Positions 16,608 to 26,231 are shown, counted from the stretch's first letter. The stretch: DNA of 64,000 nucleotides from Pseudobdellovibrionaceae bacterium (GCA_002722705.1 PBMP01000113.1:1-64000); one strand, 5' to 3'. Numbers and translations are program-made. Notes: generated by a model from the letters alone, not told the origin.

Positions 16608-18329
16608 TTAAAACTGAATGACTGTAGACTTATTTTTTGTTCCTTTTTTAAACAAAAGAGAAACTTCCGATGTCGCTTGACCACAAAGTTTTTGTTGAAC
16701 TTGCCATAAGTCCAATTCATCAACGTCTGTTCCATTGATTTTTAAAATTCGAGTGGAAACACCCAACCCTTTTGCAATTGCTTCTTTATAAGGAGAAACT
16801 TTTTTAATTCTTTTTACTCTCAATACTCGTTTTCCATTTTCATATTCAAACTTTAACTCTATCGAACGAGAAAGTTTGCGAGCAGAGTCATTAATCAAAG
16901 GTTCTCCAATCCAAAGTCTTCCGTGAGATAAATCTAAAAAAAGCCGCCGTTCACTTAAAAGCCCCATCCCAATACTGGTATCTAGACCCTCTTCTTTTGA
17001 AAAAACAGAATTAAAAAGAGGAACCCCATTACAAGAAAGATCTATTTTTTGATTTGTTTTTTTTGAAAAAACAACAGATGAAGTTTTTCCCATCCGCAAA
17101 TAGGTCGGAACTCGATATGTTCTTATTTTTGTTTTCCAAGAACACTCACTCACTATTCTCCCTAAAGAATCACTTGAAATTTCAATCCAAGGTGTTTTTT
17201 TCAAAGCAAAACCAGATCGCTTCCATAAAAAAATATGAGACGGCACACTTCGATCAAACTCAACTACAAATTGTCTTAAAAAATCTTTTCCTAAAACACC
17301 ATCACAACACGTCGACACATACTCTGGTGGTTGAAAGATTAAAGTAGGAGAAAGCCCTAGTTCACTGATTGAAACAGAAACACCACTCACTTCAAAATTC
17401 TGAACCGGAATTTTTTGAAAAGATGCCTTTTTCCCCCTCCAATGAAAATCTTCTTTTCTATGAATCCAACGATTGAGAAGCTTACGACTCACCCCTTGAT
17501 TTTCAAGAGAAACCGGAGAAATTAAACTCCGATCTAAAGAAGGATCGATCAGAAATTTTCCAATAAATTGAACACCAGGATTCACTTCAAAGCTCGCCCT
17601 AATTGAAAAGGCACCGCCCCACAAACGAGCTGGAACTCTTCCTATTCTTTGATCATTTCCAGAAGCTTTTCCAAGAGCTTCCATTTGATCTTTCCATGGA
17701 AGCGGAGCAGTTCCTTTATTTTTTTTACAAGAATGTGTTTTTCTTGCCAAAAGGAGATAATGCTTCCACTCTTGTACTCGAATCGACTTTAGATTTTTAT
17801 CCCTCCAAGAACGCTCCAAACCAATCAGCCAATTCTTAAAAATTTTCTGTCCAGTAATCATTGTTTGAGTTTTTGAGTCTGAGCGAACTCGACTCAACTG
17901 ATTTTGTAAGTCGTATATTCTTTTTTTTAAGTGAGCTCCCCATGCCTGTGCTTCAAGCTTAGACGCAAAAGCTGTTCCTTCAGCAGTAGCAAATCGATCT
18001 CCAAATTTTTTAAAACAAGAGAACTGATCCATAGTACTATACCAAGGACCTGAAGGGCGAAGATAAATACGAGTTCTTGCAATCACAATATCTGCTTTTA
18101 AAACCCAGTTTTTTCCCTTTTGAATAGCGTCTAGCCCTTCAATTTCTAATTTTCTACGAAGCGCCCACCTTCTTCGATGTGGATTTTCCTCCTCAGGCAT
18201 CCACTTCCATACGCTTTCTGTAGTGAGTGGATCATCAGAATACTCAATTTGATGATCCACACGAAATTCTGCAGCAGAAATTGATAAACAATTTAGAAAA
18301 ACCAAAAGAGGTCCTAAAAGCCTTCTCAC
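16608..18329 (-). CDS. Exported retropepsin-like (probably inactive) protein with PDZ domain
   Basis: A 573-residue protein with a signal peptide (1-20, S-I-S-A-A). Residues 20-230 are a helical, family-unknown part. From about 240 comes an aspartic-protease (retropepsin) type lobe: G-K-F-L-I-D-P-S at 257-264 stands where active enzymes have D-T-G, and C-D-G-V-L-G-K-D-F-L-R-Q-F at 342-354 is the characteristic second strand. A second, weaker lobe follows near 390-470 (R-M-G-K-T-S-S-V-V-F, then I-G-M-G-L-L). The C-terminus (about 485-573) is a PDZ domain with I-L-K-I-N-G. Because D-T-G is not preserved, proteolytic activity is doubtful; it may be a periplasmic binding or scaffold protein. Its start overlaps the hflX stop by 4 bases. 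Confidence 0.75.
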   Translation of the reverse strand: MRRLLGPLLVFLNCLSISAAEFRVDHQIEYSDDPLTTESVWKWMPEEENPHRRRWALRRKLEIEGLDAIQKGKNWVLKADIVIARTRIYLRPSGPWYSTMDQFSCFKKFGDRFATAEGTAFASKLEAQAWGAHLKKRIYDLQNQLSRVRSDSKTQTMITGQKIFKNWLIGLERSWRDKNLKSIRVQEWKHYLLLARKTHSCKKNKGTAPLPWKDQMEALGKASGNDQRIGRVPARLWGGAFSIRASFEVNPGVQFIGKFLIDPSLDRSLISPVSLENQGVSRKLLNRWIHRKEDFHWRGKKASFQKIPVQNFEVSGVSVSISELGLSPTLIFQPPEYVSTCCDGVLGKDFLRQFVVEFDRSVPSHIFLWKRSGFALKKTPWIEISSDSLGRIVSECSWKTKIRTYRVPTYLRMGKTSSVVFSKKTNQKIDLSCNGVPLFNSVFSKEEGLDTSIGMGLLSERRLFLDLSHGRLWIGEPLINDSARKLSRSIELKFEYENGKRVLRVKRIKKVSPYKEAIAKGLGVSTRILKINGTDVDELDLWQVQQKLCGQATSEVSLLFKKGTKNKSTVIQF

Positions 18330-19603
18330 ATCACTTCCCCTAACTGAAATTCCTCAAGTCTTAATTTTTCTGCCCAACGTTTTTGTATTCTGACTCGATA
18401 AAAAGTTCCCTTTTCCATAAAACGCTGCACTTCGATCATACCATACTGATGAACCATTGAATCAACACGACTCTCGGAGTAAGGAATCAAAATCTCAATT
18501 AAATGAAGTCCTTTTTTAAAGTGATTTAAAACTTGAGTTCGCAATTTTTCAACATCACTTTGATCAAGAGCGGAAATCATCAACGATCCGGGAGCCAGTA
18601 GTTTTGCCTGATTGATCTGTCCTCGATCTTTAAGTTGATCCTTCTTATTTAAAATAATAAAAATAGGCTTATCTTGAAGATCAAGTTCTCCAAGGAGCTC
18701 TTGAGTCACTCGAATCTCTTCTTTAATCTGATGGGAAGAAGAATCAACCACATGCAAAAGAAGATCTGCTTCATGACAAACTTCTAAAGTCGAACGAAAT
18801 GAAGCAACTAAGGTCGTCGGAATCTTATTGATAAAACCAACAGTATCCATCGCCACAACCGGAGGTCGACAATCAGGATCAATCGCTCGAACGCTCGAGT
18901 CCAGAGTAGCAAAAAGCTTATCTTCTGCAAGAATTTGACTGTGAGTCAATGCATTTAAGAGAGTTGATTTTCCGGCATTTGTATAACCAATCAATGCTAC
19001 TTTTAAAACATCTTCCCGAGAAGCTCTTTGAACGGCTCTCTGGGTTTTTATTTTTTCTAACTTGTCTTTTAAGGCATTCATTCTTCGACCCAAAAGTCTA
19101 CGGTCAACCTCAAGCTGTTTCTCTCCCATTCCTCGGTTTCCAACGCCTCCTCCTCGTTGTCTTTCAAAATGAGACCAAAAATGAGTTAATCTTGGAAGGA
19201 GATACTGAAGTCTTGCAAGCTCCACTTGAACTTTTGATTCTCGAGTTTGTGCATGTTTAGAAAAAATTTCTAAAATAATTCCAGAACGATCGATGACCGG
19301 TCGCTTAAAAATTTTTTCAACATTTTTTAATTGATTTGGAGTCAAATCCACATCAACAACAAGTAAGTCTGCATCTGAAGCTTCAAACAAACCTTGAATC
19401 TCTTCAAGCTTTCCTTGCCCAAAATAGGTTCCAGGGTGAGGACGACGAATCGTTGCTAAATACTCCCCTTGAAGCTCAATTGAAAGCGTATCCAGAAGAC
19501 GAACCATCTCCTGAAGAGATTCTGCTTCCTCTCCTAAGATCACTGCTCGAATCGCAGATTGATCTACTTTTAAAGGTAATAAGCTCGCATTTGGTTCTAG
19601 CAC
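18326..19603 (-). CDS. hflX: GTPase HflX
   Basis: A 425-residue ribosome-associated GTPase implicated in rescuing stalled or stress-damaged ribosomes. The N-terminal HflX domain has G-x-G-K-L-E-E-I near residues 63-70, followed by a coiled region with the glycine-rich R-G-G-G-V-G-N-R-G-M-G-E-K-Q-L-E hallmark of the family. The G domain has G-Y-T-N-A-G-K-S-T (G1), D-T-V-G-F-I (G3) and N-K-K-D (G4). The C-terminal part is a degenerate HflX tail. GTG start at 19603; gene symbol from strong motif match. Its stop overlaps the start of the PDZ protein gene, suggesting a two-gene transcript. Confidence 0.95.
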   Translation of the reverse strand: MLEPNASLLPLKVDQSAIRAVILGEEAESLQEMVRLLDTLSIELQGEYLATIRRPHPGTYFGQGKLEEIQGLFEASDADLLVVDVDLTPNQLKNVEKIFKRPVIDRSGIILEIFSKHAQTRESKVQVELARLQYLLPRLTHFWSHFERQRGGGVGNRGMGEKQLEVDRRLLGRRMNALKDKLEKIKTQRAVQRASREDVLKVALIGYTNAGKSTLLNALTHSQILAEDKLFATLDSSVRAIDPDCRPPVVAMDTVGFINKIPTTLVASFRSTLEVCHEADLLLHVVDSSSHQIKEEIRVTQELLGELDLQDKPIFIILNKKDQLKDRGQINQAKLLAPGSLMISALDQSDVEKLRTQVLNHFKKGLHLIEILIPYSESRVDSMVHQYGMIEVQRFMEKGTFYRVRIQKRWAEKLRLEEFQLGEVM

Positions 19604-19658
19604 AGAGCGTTCTTTTTACACCAAAGACTCTCACTTGTAATCCCTTGAACAACCCGAT

Positions 19659-20543
19659 ATGACTCTTTTTATGGAAAAAGCAGTGATTAGTATCAATGGA
19701 ATCATCACTCCGGCATCAGAAGCAAAAATCCCGGTCTTAGATCGGGGATTTATTTACGGAGATAGTCTTTATGAAGTGGCCCGGACCGTAAACCGAACGC
19801 CATTTCAATTAAATGAGCATTTTGATCGACTATGGAAATCGTCTTCTCTTTGTAAAATGCCGTTTACTTTTAGTCGGGATGAACTGCTCAAAGAAGTCCT
19901 TCAAACGATTGAAGCATTCAAAAAAAATGATTCTCAATCAGAAGTTTATACTCGAATCATGATTACTCGCGGAATTGGAGAAATGGGTTTAGGAAAATCT
20001 GCAGTACAAACAAAAAACCAAAGGGTGATTTATTGCAAAGGATTTGAGCCGATCTCTGATCAAAAATTTACGAGAGGAATGAGTCTTTGCTTTTCCTCTC
20101 GAATTCGGAATGATCGACGAGCGCTTGATCCAGCAATGAAGTCTGGAAACTACCTCAATAGTGTATTGGCTTACCTTGAAGCAGAAGAGCGTGGGTTCGA
20201 CGACGCTATTCTTTGTAATGCTCATGATCAAGTAACTGAAGGTACAACCTTCAATCTTTTTGCAGTCATTAAAGGTGTACTTCGTACAGCGCCGCTATCC
20301 ATTGGAATTTTAGATGGAATCACTCGAAGAGACGTCATTCGAGTTGCAAAAGAACAAAGCATCAACGTATTGGAGGAACCCATTCACAAAGACGAACTTC
20401 TTGCTGCAGATGAAATTTTTATCACAAGCACCCTCAGAGAAGTTTTTCCGATTTTAAAAATTGAAGACCGAAGCTTTGAACATCCTGGACCAATCACACA
20501 AAAACTACGAATTGCTTACCGAGAATGGGCTGCTCAATCATGA
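19659..20543 (+). CDS. Class IV (branched-chain/D-amino-acid type) aminotransferase
   Basis: A 294-residue fold-type IV PLP enzyme. Conserved features: V-L-D-R-G-F-I-Y-G-D-S-L-Y-E near residues 25-38, the PLP lysine in D-P-A-M-K-S-G-N-Y-L near 155, V-T-E-G-T-T-F-N-L-F at about 185-194 (phosphate and ring contacts), and I-T-S-T-L-R-E-V-F-P near the C-terminus. The family includes branched-chain aminotransferase, D-alanine aminotransferase and aminodeoxychorismate lyase; sequence alone does not decide between them, so no symbol is given. An ATG four codons in (19671) is an equally likely start. The downstream suhB-like gene overlaps its stop. Confidence 0.9.
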   Translation: MTLFMEKAVISINGIITPASEAKIPVLDRGFIYGDSLYEVARTVNRTPFQLNEHFDRLWKSSSLCKMPFTFSRDELLKEVLQTIEAFKKNDSQSEVYTRIMITRGIGEMGLGKSAVQTKNQRVIYCKGFEPISDQKFTRGMSLCFSSRIRNDRRALDPAMKSGNYLNSVLAYLEAEERGFDDAILCNAHDQVTEGTTFNLFAVIKGVLRTAPLSIGILDGITRRDVIRVAKEQSINVLEEPIHKDELLAADEIFITSTLREVFPILKIEDRSFEHPGPITQKLRIAYREWAAQS

Positions 20544-21343
20544 CAGACTCTCAAATGATTGAATATTTAAAAAAAACAGCAATTGATGCAGCCTATGCTT
20601 CGGGCAAGGATTTAATGCGTTACTTTCAAAAACCACTCAAAATACGAGAAAAAAAAGGTGCAGGTTTAGTTACCAATGCAGATGTACTCGCTGAAAAAGC
20701 TGCATTAAAGATTTTGACTCGAGCGACTCCAGATTTTGGGATCATTGCAGAAGAATCAGGAAGAACCGAATCAAAAATTGGACGATGGATCATTGACCCA
20801 CTCGATGGCACTACTAATTTCGTTCATGGGTTTCCAATGTTTTGTGTATCGATTGCAGCGGAATGGAAAGGCGAAGTTGTCGTTGGAGTCATTTATCACC
20901 CCCCTCTAAAAGACCTTTATGTTGCAATCCGAGGAAAAGGTGCTCGACTCAATGGTAAAAAAATAAAAGTCTCGGAAACCAAAAAAATAAAAGATTCACT
21001 TTTAACAACTGGATTCACCTATCGAAAAGATCAATGGCTCCAAGTAGAAATGCAGGCGTTTGAAAGCTTGAGTAAAATTGCACGAGCAATTAGAAGACCT
21101 GGAAGTGCGGCATTGGACCTTGCATATGTTGCGTGTGGAGTCTTTGACGGTTTTTGGGAACAAAACCTCTCCCCTTGGGATGTTGCTGCAGGAACTCTTC
21201 TTGTTCAAGAGGCAGGGGGGAAAGTTACTGATTTTAATAAGAAAAAGTCTCATTTCGAAGACAAAGAGATTATTGCATCTAACCCCAAACTTTATTCGTC
21301 CCTTCAAAAAGCTGTCGAAAGCAAGTATTGCACGTTGAAATAA
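20540..21343 (+). CDS. suhB: Inositol-monophosphatase family phosphatase
   Basis: A 267-residue Mg-dependent phosphatase. The three metal-binding motifs are present: G-L-V-T-N-A-D near the N-terminus, E-E-S near residue 74, D-P-L-D-G-T-T-N-F at about 86-94, and the C-terminal W-D-V-A-A-G near 212. Members hydrolyse inositol-1-phosphate or related sugar phosphates; SuhB also binds the transcription machinery in E. coli. I use the ATG at 20540, which overlaps the aminotransferase stop as ATGA; an ATG five codons upstream lies in frame but adds an unlikely M-G-C-S-I. The symbol is by family, not proven function. Confidence 0.88.
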   Translation: MTDSQMIEYLKKTAIDAAYASGKDLMRYFQKPLKIREKKGAGLVTNADVLAEKAALKILTRATPDFGIIAEESGRTESKIGRWIIDPLDGTTNFVHGFPMFCVSIAAEWKGEVVVGVIYHPPLKDLYVAIRGKGARLNGKKIKVSETKKIKDSLLTTGFTYRKDQWLQVEMQAFESLSKIARAIRRPGSAALDLAYVACGVFDGFWEQNLSPWDVAAGTLLVQEAGGKVTDFNKKKSHFEDKEIIASNPKLYSSLQKAVESKYCTLK

Positions 21344-21416
21344 GGTCTTTTAAAATAGAGCTTTAGAATCATTGAATGATTCTAATTTGATGGTCATCAG
21401 GAAGGACCCCGACTCT

Positions 21417-22463
21417 ATGGAAGATGCAATCTCATCATGGATTTATTTGTTTTCACATTTCACCCCAGAAGCGATTCTTATTGAAACGGCTCTGATTTGT
21501 ATTTTTATAGGTGTTTATGCTGTATTTTGGGTGAACAAAAAACGAAAAGTGGGAAGCATGAAGGACACCGTTCCCGCTGGAGTCATTCAAGTTTATCTCA
21601 ACGAACTCATCGGAGATGCTCATGAACTTCGAAGTCAACTTTTTGGACTTCTCTCACAAATGGGAGTGACTCCTCGAACTTCAACTCCTCAACCAACCCC
21701 AATCGTCAATCCATCTGCAGAGGCCACAGATGCTCCGATGCCTACGGCAGTGCAATCCGATGACCCTGAACTTCAAAAAAAACTAGATGAACTATTCAAG
21801 AAAGTAAGTGCTCAGGAAAATTCCCTCGCCCAATTAAATACAGAAAAACTGAGACTTGAAGAAGAACTCAAAAACGCAAAAGCAAGTGCAGGAGGAGAAG
21901 GAGCACCTGCTGGTGGAAATGAAGATCTTGAAAATAAAATCAAAGAACTTGAATCTAGACTCAGTGAATACAGTGTAATTGAAGATGACCTTGCAAACCT
22001 AAAACAGCTCCAACAAGAAAACGAATCCTTAAAAAATGCGCTTCAACAAAAAGGAGGAGAACTCCCGGTCGACCAAGCTCCCTCAGAACCTGCTGCTGAA
22101 GAATCGACTCAAGAAGCAAGCTCTGAAGAAACAACAGAACCAGGTCCTGAAAGTGAATCTGAAGAACCTGCTGCTGATTTCGAGGGACTTGTTGATGCTG
22201 TTGAAGAAAGCTTAGAAGAAAAACCAGCAGAAGAAGCTCCGCAAGAAGCGACCGCGGATGAACCAGAAGCTACTTCAAAAGAAGAAACTCAAGAAGAAAC
22301 ACCAGCTCAAGAAGCCGCTGCAGATAAACCAGAACCTGCTGCCGGAGCCGAAAGCCAACCCGAAGAAACAGTAGAGGCTTCCTCTGAACCTTCACCTCTC
22401 GAAAATGTAGGATCAAGCGATGAAGACCTTCTCTCTGAATTTGAAAAAATGCTTAACGGTTAG
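21417..22463 (+). CDS. Membrane-anchored coiled-coil protein with acidic tail
   Basis: A 348-residue protein of unknown function. I choose the ATG at 21417, with AGGAAGGA upstream; earlier in-frame starts (TTG 21372, ATG 21390) run through that site. A single membrane span lies at about residues 17-37, then K-K-R-K (inside). Residues 110-200 are a heptad-rich coiled coil (L-Q-K-K-L-D-E-L, E-E-E-L-K). The C-terminal 130 residues are an acidic, low-complexity repeat of Glu, Ala and Pro. Such architecture suggests a scaffold at the inner membrane. Its last 44 bases overlap the next gene in another frame. Confidence 0.75.
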   Translation: MEDAISSWIYLFSHFTPEAILIETALICIFIGVYAVFWVNKKRKVGSMKDTVPAGVIQVYLNELIGDAHELRSQLFGLLSQMGVTPRTSTPQPTPIVNPSAEATDAPMPTAVQSDDPELQKKLDELFKKVSAQENSLAQLNTEKLRLEEELKNAKASAGGEGAPAGGNEDLENKIKELESRLSEYSVIEDDLANLKQLQQENESLKNALQQKGGELPVDQAPSEPAAEESTQEASSEETTEPGPESESEEPAADFEGLVDAVEESLEEKPAEEAPQEATADEPEATSKEETQEETPAQEAAADKPEPAAGAESQPEETVEASSEPSPLENVGSSDEDLLSEFEKMLNG

Positions 22464-23157
22464 TATAGGAATTTACGTACTCACTTTACCCTCATGGGGA
22501 TCCCCTCTTTCTCAAACGCTCATTACTCAAATGAAGCATCAAAAAAAGAGGGATTTTAGACCTCTCATTCAAGAATGGAATAGAAAATACGGAACGAAGG
22601 CTGTTACGTCCCTACTCGAAATTGCACATCAAAAAAAATACTCTGATTCGATTCGATACATGGCTTTAATGGGTGCAACACGAATGGGAGGAAAAGCAAT
22701 TGTTCCTCAAGTCATTCCTCTGCTGAATGATTCCTCATGGATGCTCAGAAGCGCTAGTCTACGTACACTAGGGATCCTTCAGTCTCAATCAGCCTTATCT
22801 GAAATGATCAAAATTTTAAAAAAAGATAAAGCTCTTGTTGTACGCCATGACGCTGTCCTTGCTCTTCAAAAACTCAAATCAAAAAAAACAATAGATGCAT
22901 TTATTTTTGCGATCAAGGACTCAAAGAACTACTACAAAGGAAAAGCTCAGTGGATTCCACAACGAGCAATTGCTGCCTTGGAAGAGCTACCTCTTCGATT
23001 CAGTGATTTAAAAAAAATGAAAGAACTTCTTGAAATAAAGGATCAAGAAATTGTGCTACAAACAATCAAAGTTTTTGAAAAAGTGACGGGAAAAAAGAGC
23101 TCAAAACAAAGCTTCTCTCAAAAAATAAAGTTCTGGGAAGAACAGCTCCAAGGTTAA
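22420..23157 (+). CDS. Exported HEAT-repeat protein
   Basis: A 245-residue protein with a signal peptide (residues 1-28; cleavage near W-G-S). The mature part is alpha-helical with at least three HEAT/PBS-lyase-like repeats: S-I-R-Y-M-A-L-M-G-A-T-R-M-G, then S-W-M-L-R-S-A-S-L-R-T-L-G, then L-V-V-R-H-D-A-V-L-A-L-Q-K-L. Such repeats usually bind partner proteins. The start overlaps the upstream coiled-coil gene by 44 bases; it is kept because the basic N-terminus and hydrophobic core make a good signal peptide only from this ATG. It converges on the lipoprotein gene at 23161 with 3 bases between the two stops. Confidence 0.8.
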   Translation: MKTFSLNLKKCLTVSIGIYVLTLPSWGSPLSQTLITQMKHQKKRDFRPLIQEWNRKYGTKAVTSLLEIAHQKKYSDSIRYMALMGATRMGGKAIVPQVIPLLNDSSWMLRSASLRTLGILQSQSALSEMIKILKKDKALVVRHDAVLALQKLKSKKTIDAFIFAIKDSKNYYKGKAQWIPQRAIAALEELPLRFSDLKKMKELLEIKDQEIVLQTIKVFEKVTGKKSSKQSFSQKIKFWEEQLQG

Positions 23158-23160
23158 AAG

Positions 23161-23709
23161 TTAAAACTCAATGGGTTCATCAAAATTTGTTTTTTCAATC
23201 GCCCTTTGTCTTTTTTCTTGTTCAACTCGACGAATACGAATTTTCATAGAAATCAAACGACCAATTCGATAAAGAAGAGTTTCTTCCTCGATCCCATCTG
23301 TTTCTTTATTTACCCATCCTTCTAAAACATCTTGCTGAATGATTTGAGCTTTTCGAACAGTGATCTTTACAGATTGAACTCCGTTATAAAATCCTTCAGA
23401 AACCAAAACACGATACCTAAATTTCGCTTTTAAGTAAGTTTGACTTCCTCCATATGCATCGACAAAGTTTCTCAAAGCGGTATTCTCGGTCCATCGCGTT
23501 TGAACCATTCCTGTGGAAGGATTAGAAATATCTAGATTATAACTTTTAAGGGCATCAAGAACAGACTGCCAAGCAGTCTCTCGATCTGTTAAAAAAATTT
23601 TTGAAAATGGTGTATCAATATCACCACCTACACTTTTAATATACGCCCTCATACAGCCAGTGCTCATGAGGGCATATATTAAAATAAAAACAGAAAAAAA
23701 ACGTTTCAT
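23161..23709 (-). CDS. Lipoprotein, unknown
   Basis: A 182-residue lipoprotein: hydrophobic N-terminus and lipobox S-T-G-C at residues 16-19. The mature part contains D-R-E-T-A-W-Q-S-V-L-D-A-L-K-S-Y near 42-57, followed by M-V-Q-T-R-W, the alpha-beta pattern of small outer-membrane lipoproteins resembling the BamC helix-grip domain. The fold comparison is inference. It is followed on the same strand, 20 bases upstream, by the gene at 23730, so the two are probably cotranscribed as an envelope pair. Confidence 0.75.
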   Translation of the reverse strand: MKRFFSVFILIYALMSTGCMRAYIKSVGGDIDTPFSKIFLTDRETAWQSVLDALKSYNLDISNPSTGMVQTRWTENTALRNFVDAYGGSQTYLKAKFRYRVLVSEGFYNGVQSVKITVRKAQIIQQDVLEGWVNKETDGIEEETLLYRIGRLISMKIRIRRVEQEKRQRAIEKTNFDEPIEF

Positions 23710-23729
23710 CTGTTAAGTGTAACGTTTTA

Positions 23730-25151
23730 TTACTCTTTGTTCAAACGTCCGGTGGATCGAGCAAACCGTTCCAAAGACTGAATTGCTGCCTCTCCAGAGA
23801 AGTCTTGATAGTTAATAGCATTCCCAAGATCCATATACATTTGAGAAATACCTTCAATTTCAGAACGATCTTCTCTTTTTGTTAGATCAATCAAAAGTCC
23901 TTTTGATGCAGGAACCGCATAAATCACTTCTGCAGGAGTACTATTGGCATGATTAATCACAGCAACACCGAGCTGTTGTCCTTGAGGCTCTAAAAAAAGT
24001 CTTTCAGGAAGTCTTTTCCATTCTCCTAAGGCCACTGGGGTTAGAAACTCTGAAAGAATTACTTTTTTCTTCATAAGAACTTTTTGCCTAAGAACACCAG
24101 AAAGACGAAGCCCCTTGTCTGCGAGTGCAATCGCCATCACTCCATCTTGTAAAACTGCCCCACCGGAAACGGCTACACGAACATCTGCCCCTTTATAAAG
24201 TTTCACATCGGTAGGAATCATCAGTGAAAGATCATTATTAAAATCAAAATAAGAAGCAATCAGTACATCTGACTCAAAACTGGGTTTCATCGGTCTCACA
24301 CGAACACTGCCAGCTAAATCGACATTCCCTCGAATGTCTTGTTTAAATTCACGGTCAGTCACATCAAAAACACCTGAGTAACCGAATTTTTTAATCTTCA
24401 TGTGATTTAAAATTCCAAGATTGAATTTTTTTCCAGAGATCACTTGATCTAAAATGACTTGAGAAGGAATTTCACCTTGTAACCCAACAAGCATTACTCT
24501 CTCTCCCTCAAAAAGAGGAAGCCGATATCTAGGTTTATTTAGTTTCACTGGAAAAAAACCAAAGTTCACAGATTGCTTAGGAAGAACTAAATTTGAAGGA
24601 ATATCCACTTCTGTTCCTGAGACTGGAATTTGATCTTTAAGTGGGGAAAGAAAATTACGATGATCAAAATAGACGAGATCTAACGCACTCATGCTTTTTG
24701 CAACAATTCCTGCTTGAATCTGAGATTTTCCAGATCTCACAGGAAAATCTGTTAACGTTCCATGAACCAGTGCATTTGCTTCACCAGGTCTAAATTTTCG
24801 TAAATAAACAGTAAGATTTTGATTCAAAAGCCCTGCAACAGAAGTTGTTAAATATCCATCCATTTGTACACTTAATGTTGAATGAATATCAAAAGGAGTC
24901 TCTAAGGAAACCGTCCCTCGCTCCCCTGTCACACCAGAAAAGTTTTCTTGAATCACAGGCCCCAATTGATTCAAGTACTCTCCAGACGCAACGACAGAAG
25001 CTCCCTCAACAGGAGTCAATGATGCTTCATCTAAAACTCGAATCACCATAGGTTGCCCCGTTCCTCTTGGGCTCAAATCAAATCCAATTCGAGCTCCATA
25101 AGCATGAACTCCTATGAGTACTGAAATTATCACTAAAAAATGCTTCATCAT
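23730..25151 (-). CDS. Large exported protein with a carboxypeptidase-regulatory-like domain
   Basis: A 473-residue protein with a signal peptide (1-19, ending H-A-Y-G-A). The N-terminal mature domain (about 30-120) looks like a carboxypeptidase-regulatory or Ig-like beta sandwich (P-V-E-G-A-S-V-V-A-S-G, then G-V-T-G-E-R-G-T-V-S-L-E, then D-G-Y-L-T-T-S-V). The rest is long, beta-rich and without cysteines. This architecture is common in surface-exposed or outer-membrane-associated proteins. A second ATG one codon in is equally possible. It is upstream of the small lipoprotein gene on the same strand. Function unknown. Confidence 0.75.
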   Translation of the reverse strand: MMKHFLVIISVLIGVHAYGARIGFDLSPRGTGQPMVIRVLDEASLTPVEGASVVASGEYLNQLGPVIQENFSGVTGERGTVSLETPFDIHSTLSVQMDGYLTTSVAGLLNQNLTVYLRKFRPGEANALVHGTLTDFPVRSGKSQIQAGIVAKSMSALDLVYFDHRNFLSPLKDQIPVSGTEVDIPSNLVLPKQSVNFGFFPVKLNKPRYRLPLFEGERVMLVGLQGEIPSQVILDQVISGKKFNLGILNHMKIKKFGYSGVFDVTDREFKQDIRGNVDLAGSVRVRPMKPSFESDVLIASYFDFNNDLSLMIPTDVKLYKGADVRVAVSGGAVLQDGVMAIALADKGLRLSGVLRQKVLMKKKVILSEFLTPVALGEWKRLPERLFLEPQGQQLGVAVINHANSTPAEVIYAVPASKGLLIDLTKREDRSEIEGISQMYMDLGNAINYQDFSGEAAIQSLERFARSTGRLNKE

Positions 25152-25250
25152 CCCCCCTTTGGTCTGGTTGCATCGATTGTGTTAAAAAATTGACCCTAGA
25201 CTACAAAAAGCATTTGCTCCCTGTCAATGGAACATGGGAAAAGGAAAGAC

Positions 25251-26231
25251 ATGAAACCTGAAACACTCATGAATGAAATCAAAACAGTTCTGAGCTTAGA
25301 AGCACAAGCAATACAAGACTCTATCTCCACTCTCAACAGTGACCAATGGAGTCACGCGCTTGAACTTTGCGTAAAGACCCTTGAAAATGGCGGAAAAATT
25401 GTTGTTACAGGAATTGGAAAAAGTGGGAAAGTAGGACAGAAAATCGCTGCAACCCTTTCAAGTACAGGAAGTTTAGCCATCTTCCTCCATCCAACTGAAG
25501 GACTTCATGGAGACTTAGGGGTCGTGACTTCCCGAGACATTGTGTTAGCACTCAGCTATACAGGGAACACAGAAGAACTCTTGAAAATCGCACCTTCGCT
25601 CAAATCTAGAAAAGTAGCGTTAATTTCAATTACTGGGAATGGAAAATCACGTCTTGCTGAACTATCTGATGCAATACTAGAAGCCAAAGTCGCGCAAGAG
25701 GCCTGTCCTCATAACCTTGCTCCAACGACAAGCACCACGCTTGCTTTAGCCTTTGGTGACGCTTTGGCTATTGCCTTAATGAAACTTCGTAAACTTGATG
25801 AAAAAACATTCGCACTCAATCATCCAGGAGGGTCTTTAGGGAAAAAACTTACTTTTTTAGTACGAGACGTTATGCATCCACTTGAGCATCTCCCCATTCT
25901 GACAAAAGAAGCCACTGCAGAAGAAGTGATAGGGATCACCACTGAAAAAAAACTTGGAGCTGCTCTCGTGATTGATGAAGGAACTCTTTTGGGAATTATC
26001 ACTGACGGTGACATTCGACGAGCCCTTCAAAAAAAAGAAGCTTTTTTTAAATTAAAAGCTGAAGATTTAATGGGAAAAAACCCTACGGTTGTCTTTGAGG
26101 ATACTCTGGCAATCGAAGCCCTTCGTACAATGGAAGATCGTCCAAGTCAGATATCAGTCTTACCTGTTGTGAATGAGAAAAACCAAATAAAAGGACTATT
26201 AAGACTCCATGACCTCCTTCAAAGCTTCTAA
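25251..26231 (+). CDS. kdsD: Arabinose-5-phosphate isomerase (KdsD/KpsF type)
   Basis: A 326-residue isomerase converting ribulose-5-phosphate to arabinose-5-phosphate for KDO, hence LPS core. The SIS domain (about 35-180) has V-V-T-G-I-G-K-S-G-K-V-G-Q-K, L-H-G-D-L-G and L-S-Y-T-G-N-T-E-E; the N-H-P-G-G-S-L-G-K signature follows near 192-200. Two CBS domains fill the C-terminus (D-V-M-H-P; L-M-G-K-N-P). I start at the ATG at 25251 because AAAAGGAAAG lies just upstream; the in-frame ATG at 25227 would read through it. The next small gene overlaps its end by 23 bases. Confidence 0.93.
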   Translation: MKPETLMNEIKTVLSLEAQAIQDSISTLNSDQWSHALELCVKTLENGGKIVVTGIGKSGKVGQKIAATLSSTGSLAIFLHPTEGLHGDLGVVTSRDIVLALSYTGNTEELLKIAPSLKSRKVALISITGNGKSRLAELSDAILEAKVAQEACPHNLAPTTSTTLALAFGDALAIALMKLRKLDEKTFALNHPGGSLGKKLTFLVRDVMHPLEHLPILTKEATAEEVIGITTEKKLGAALVIDEGTLLGIITDGDIRRALQKKEAFFKLKAEDLMGKNPTVVFEDTLAIEALRTMEDRPSQISVLPVVNEKNQIKGLLRLHDLLQSF

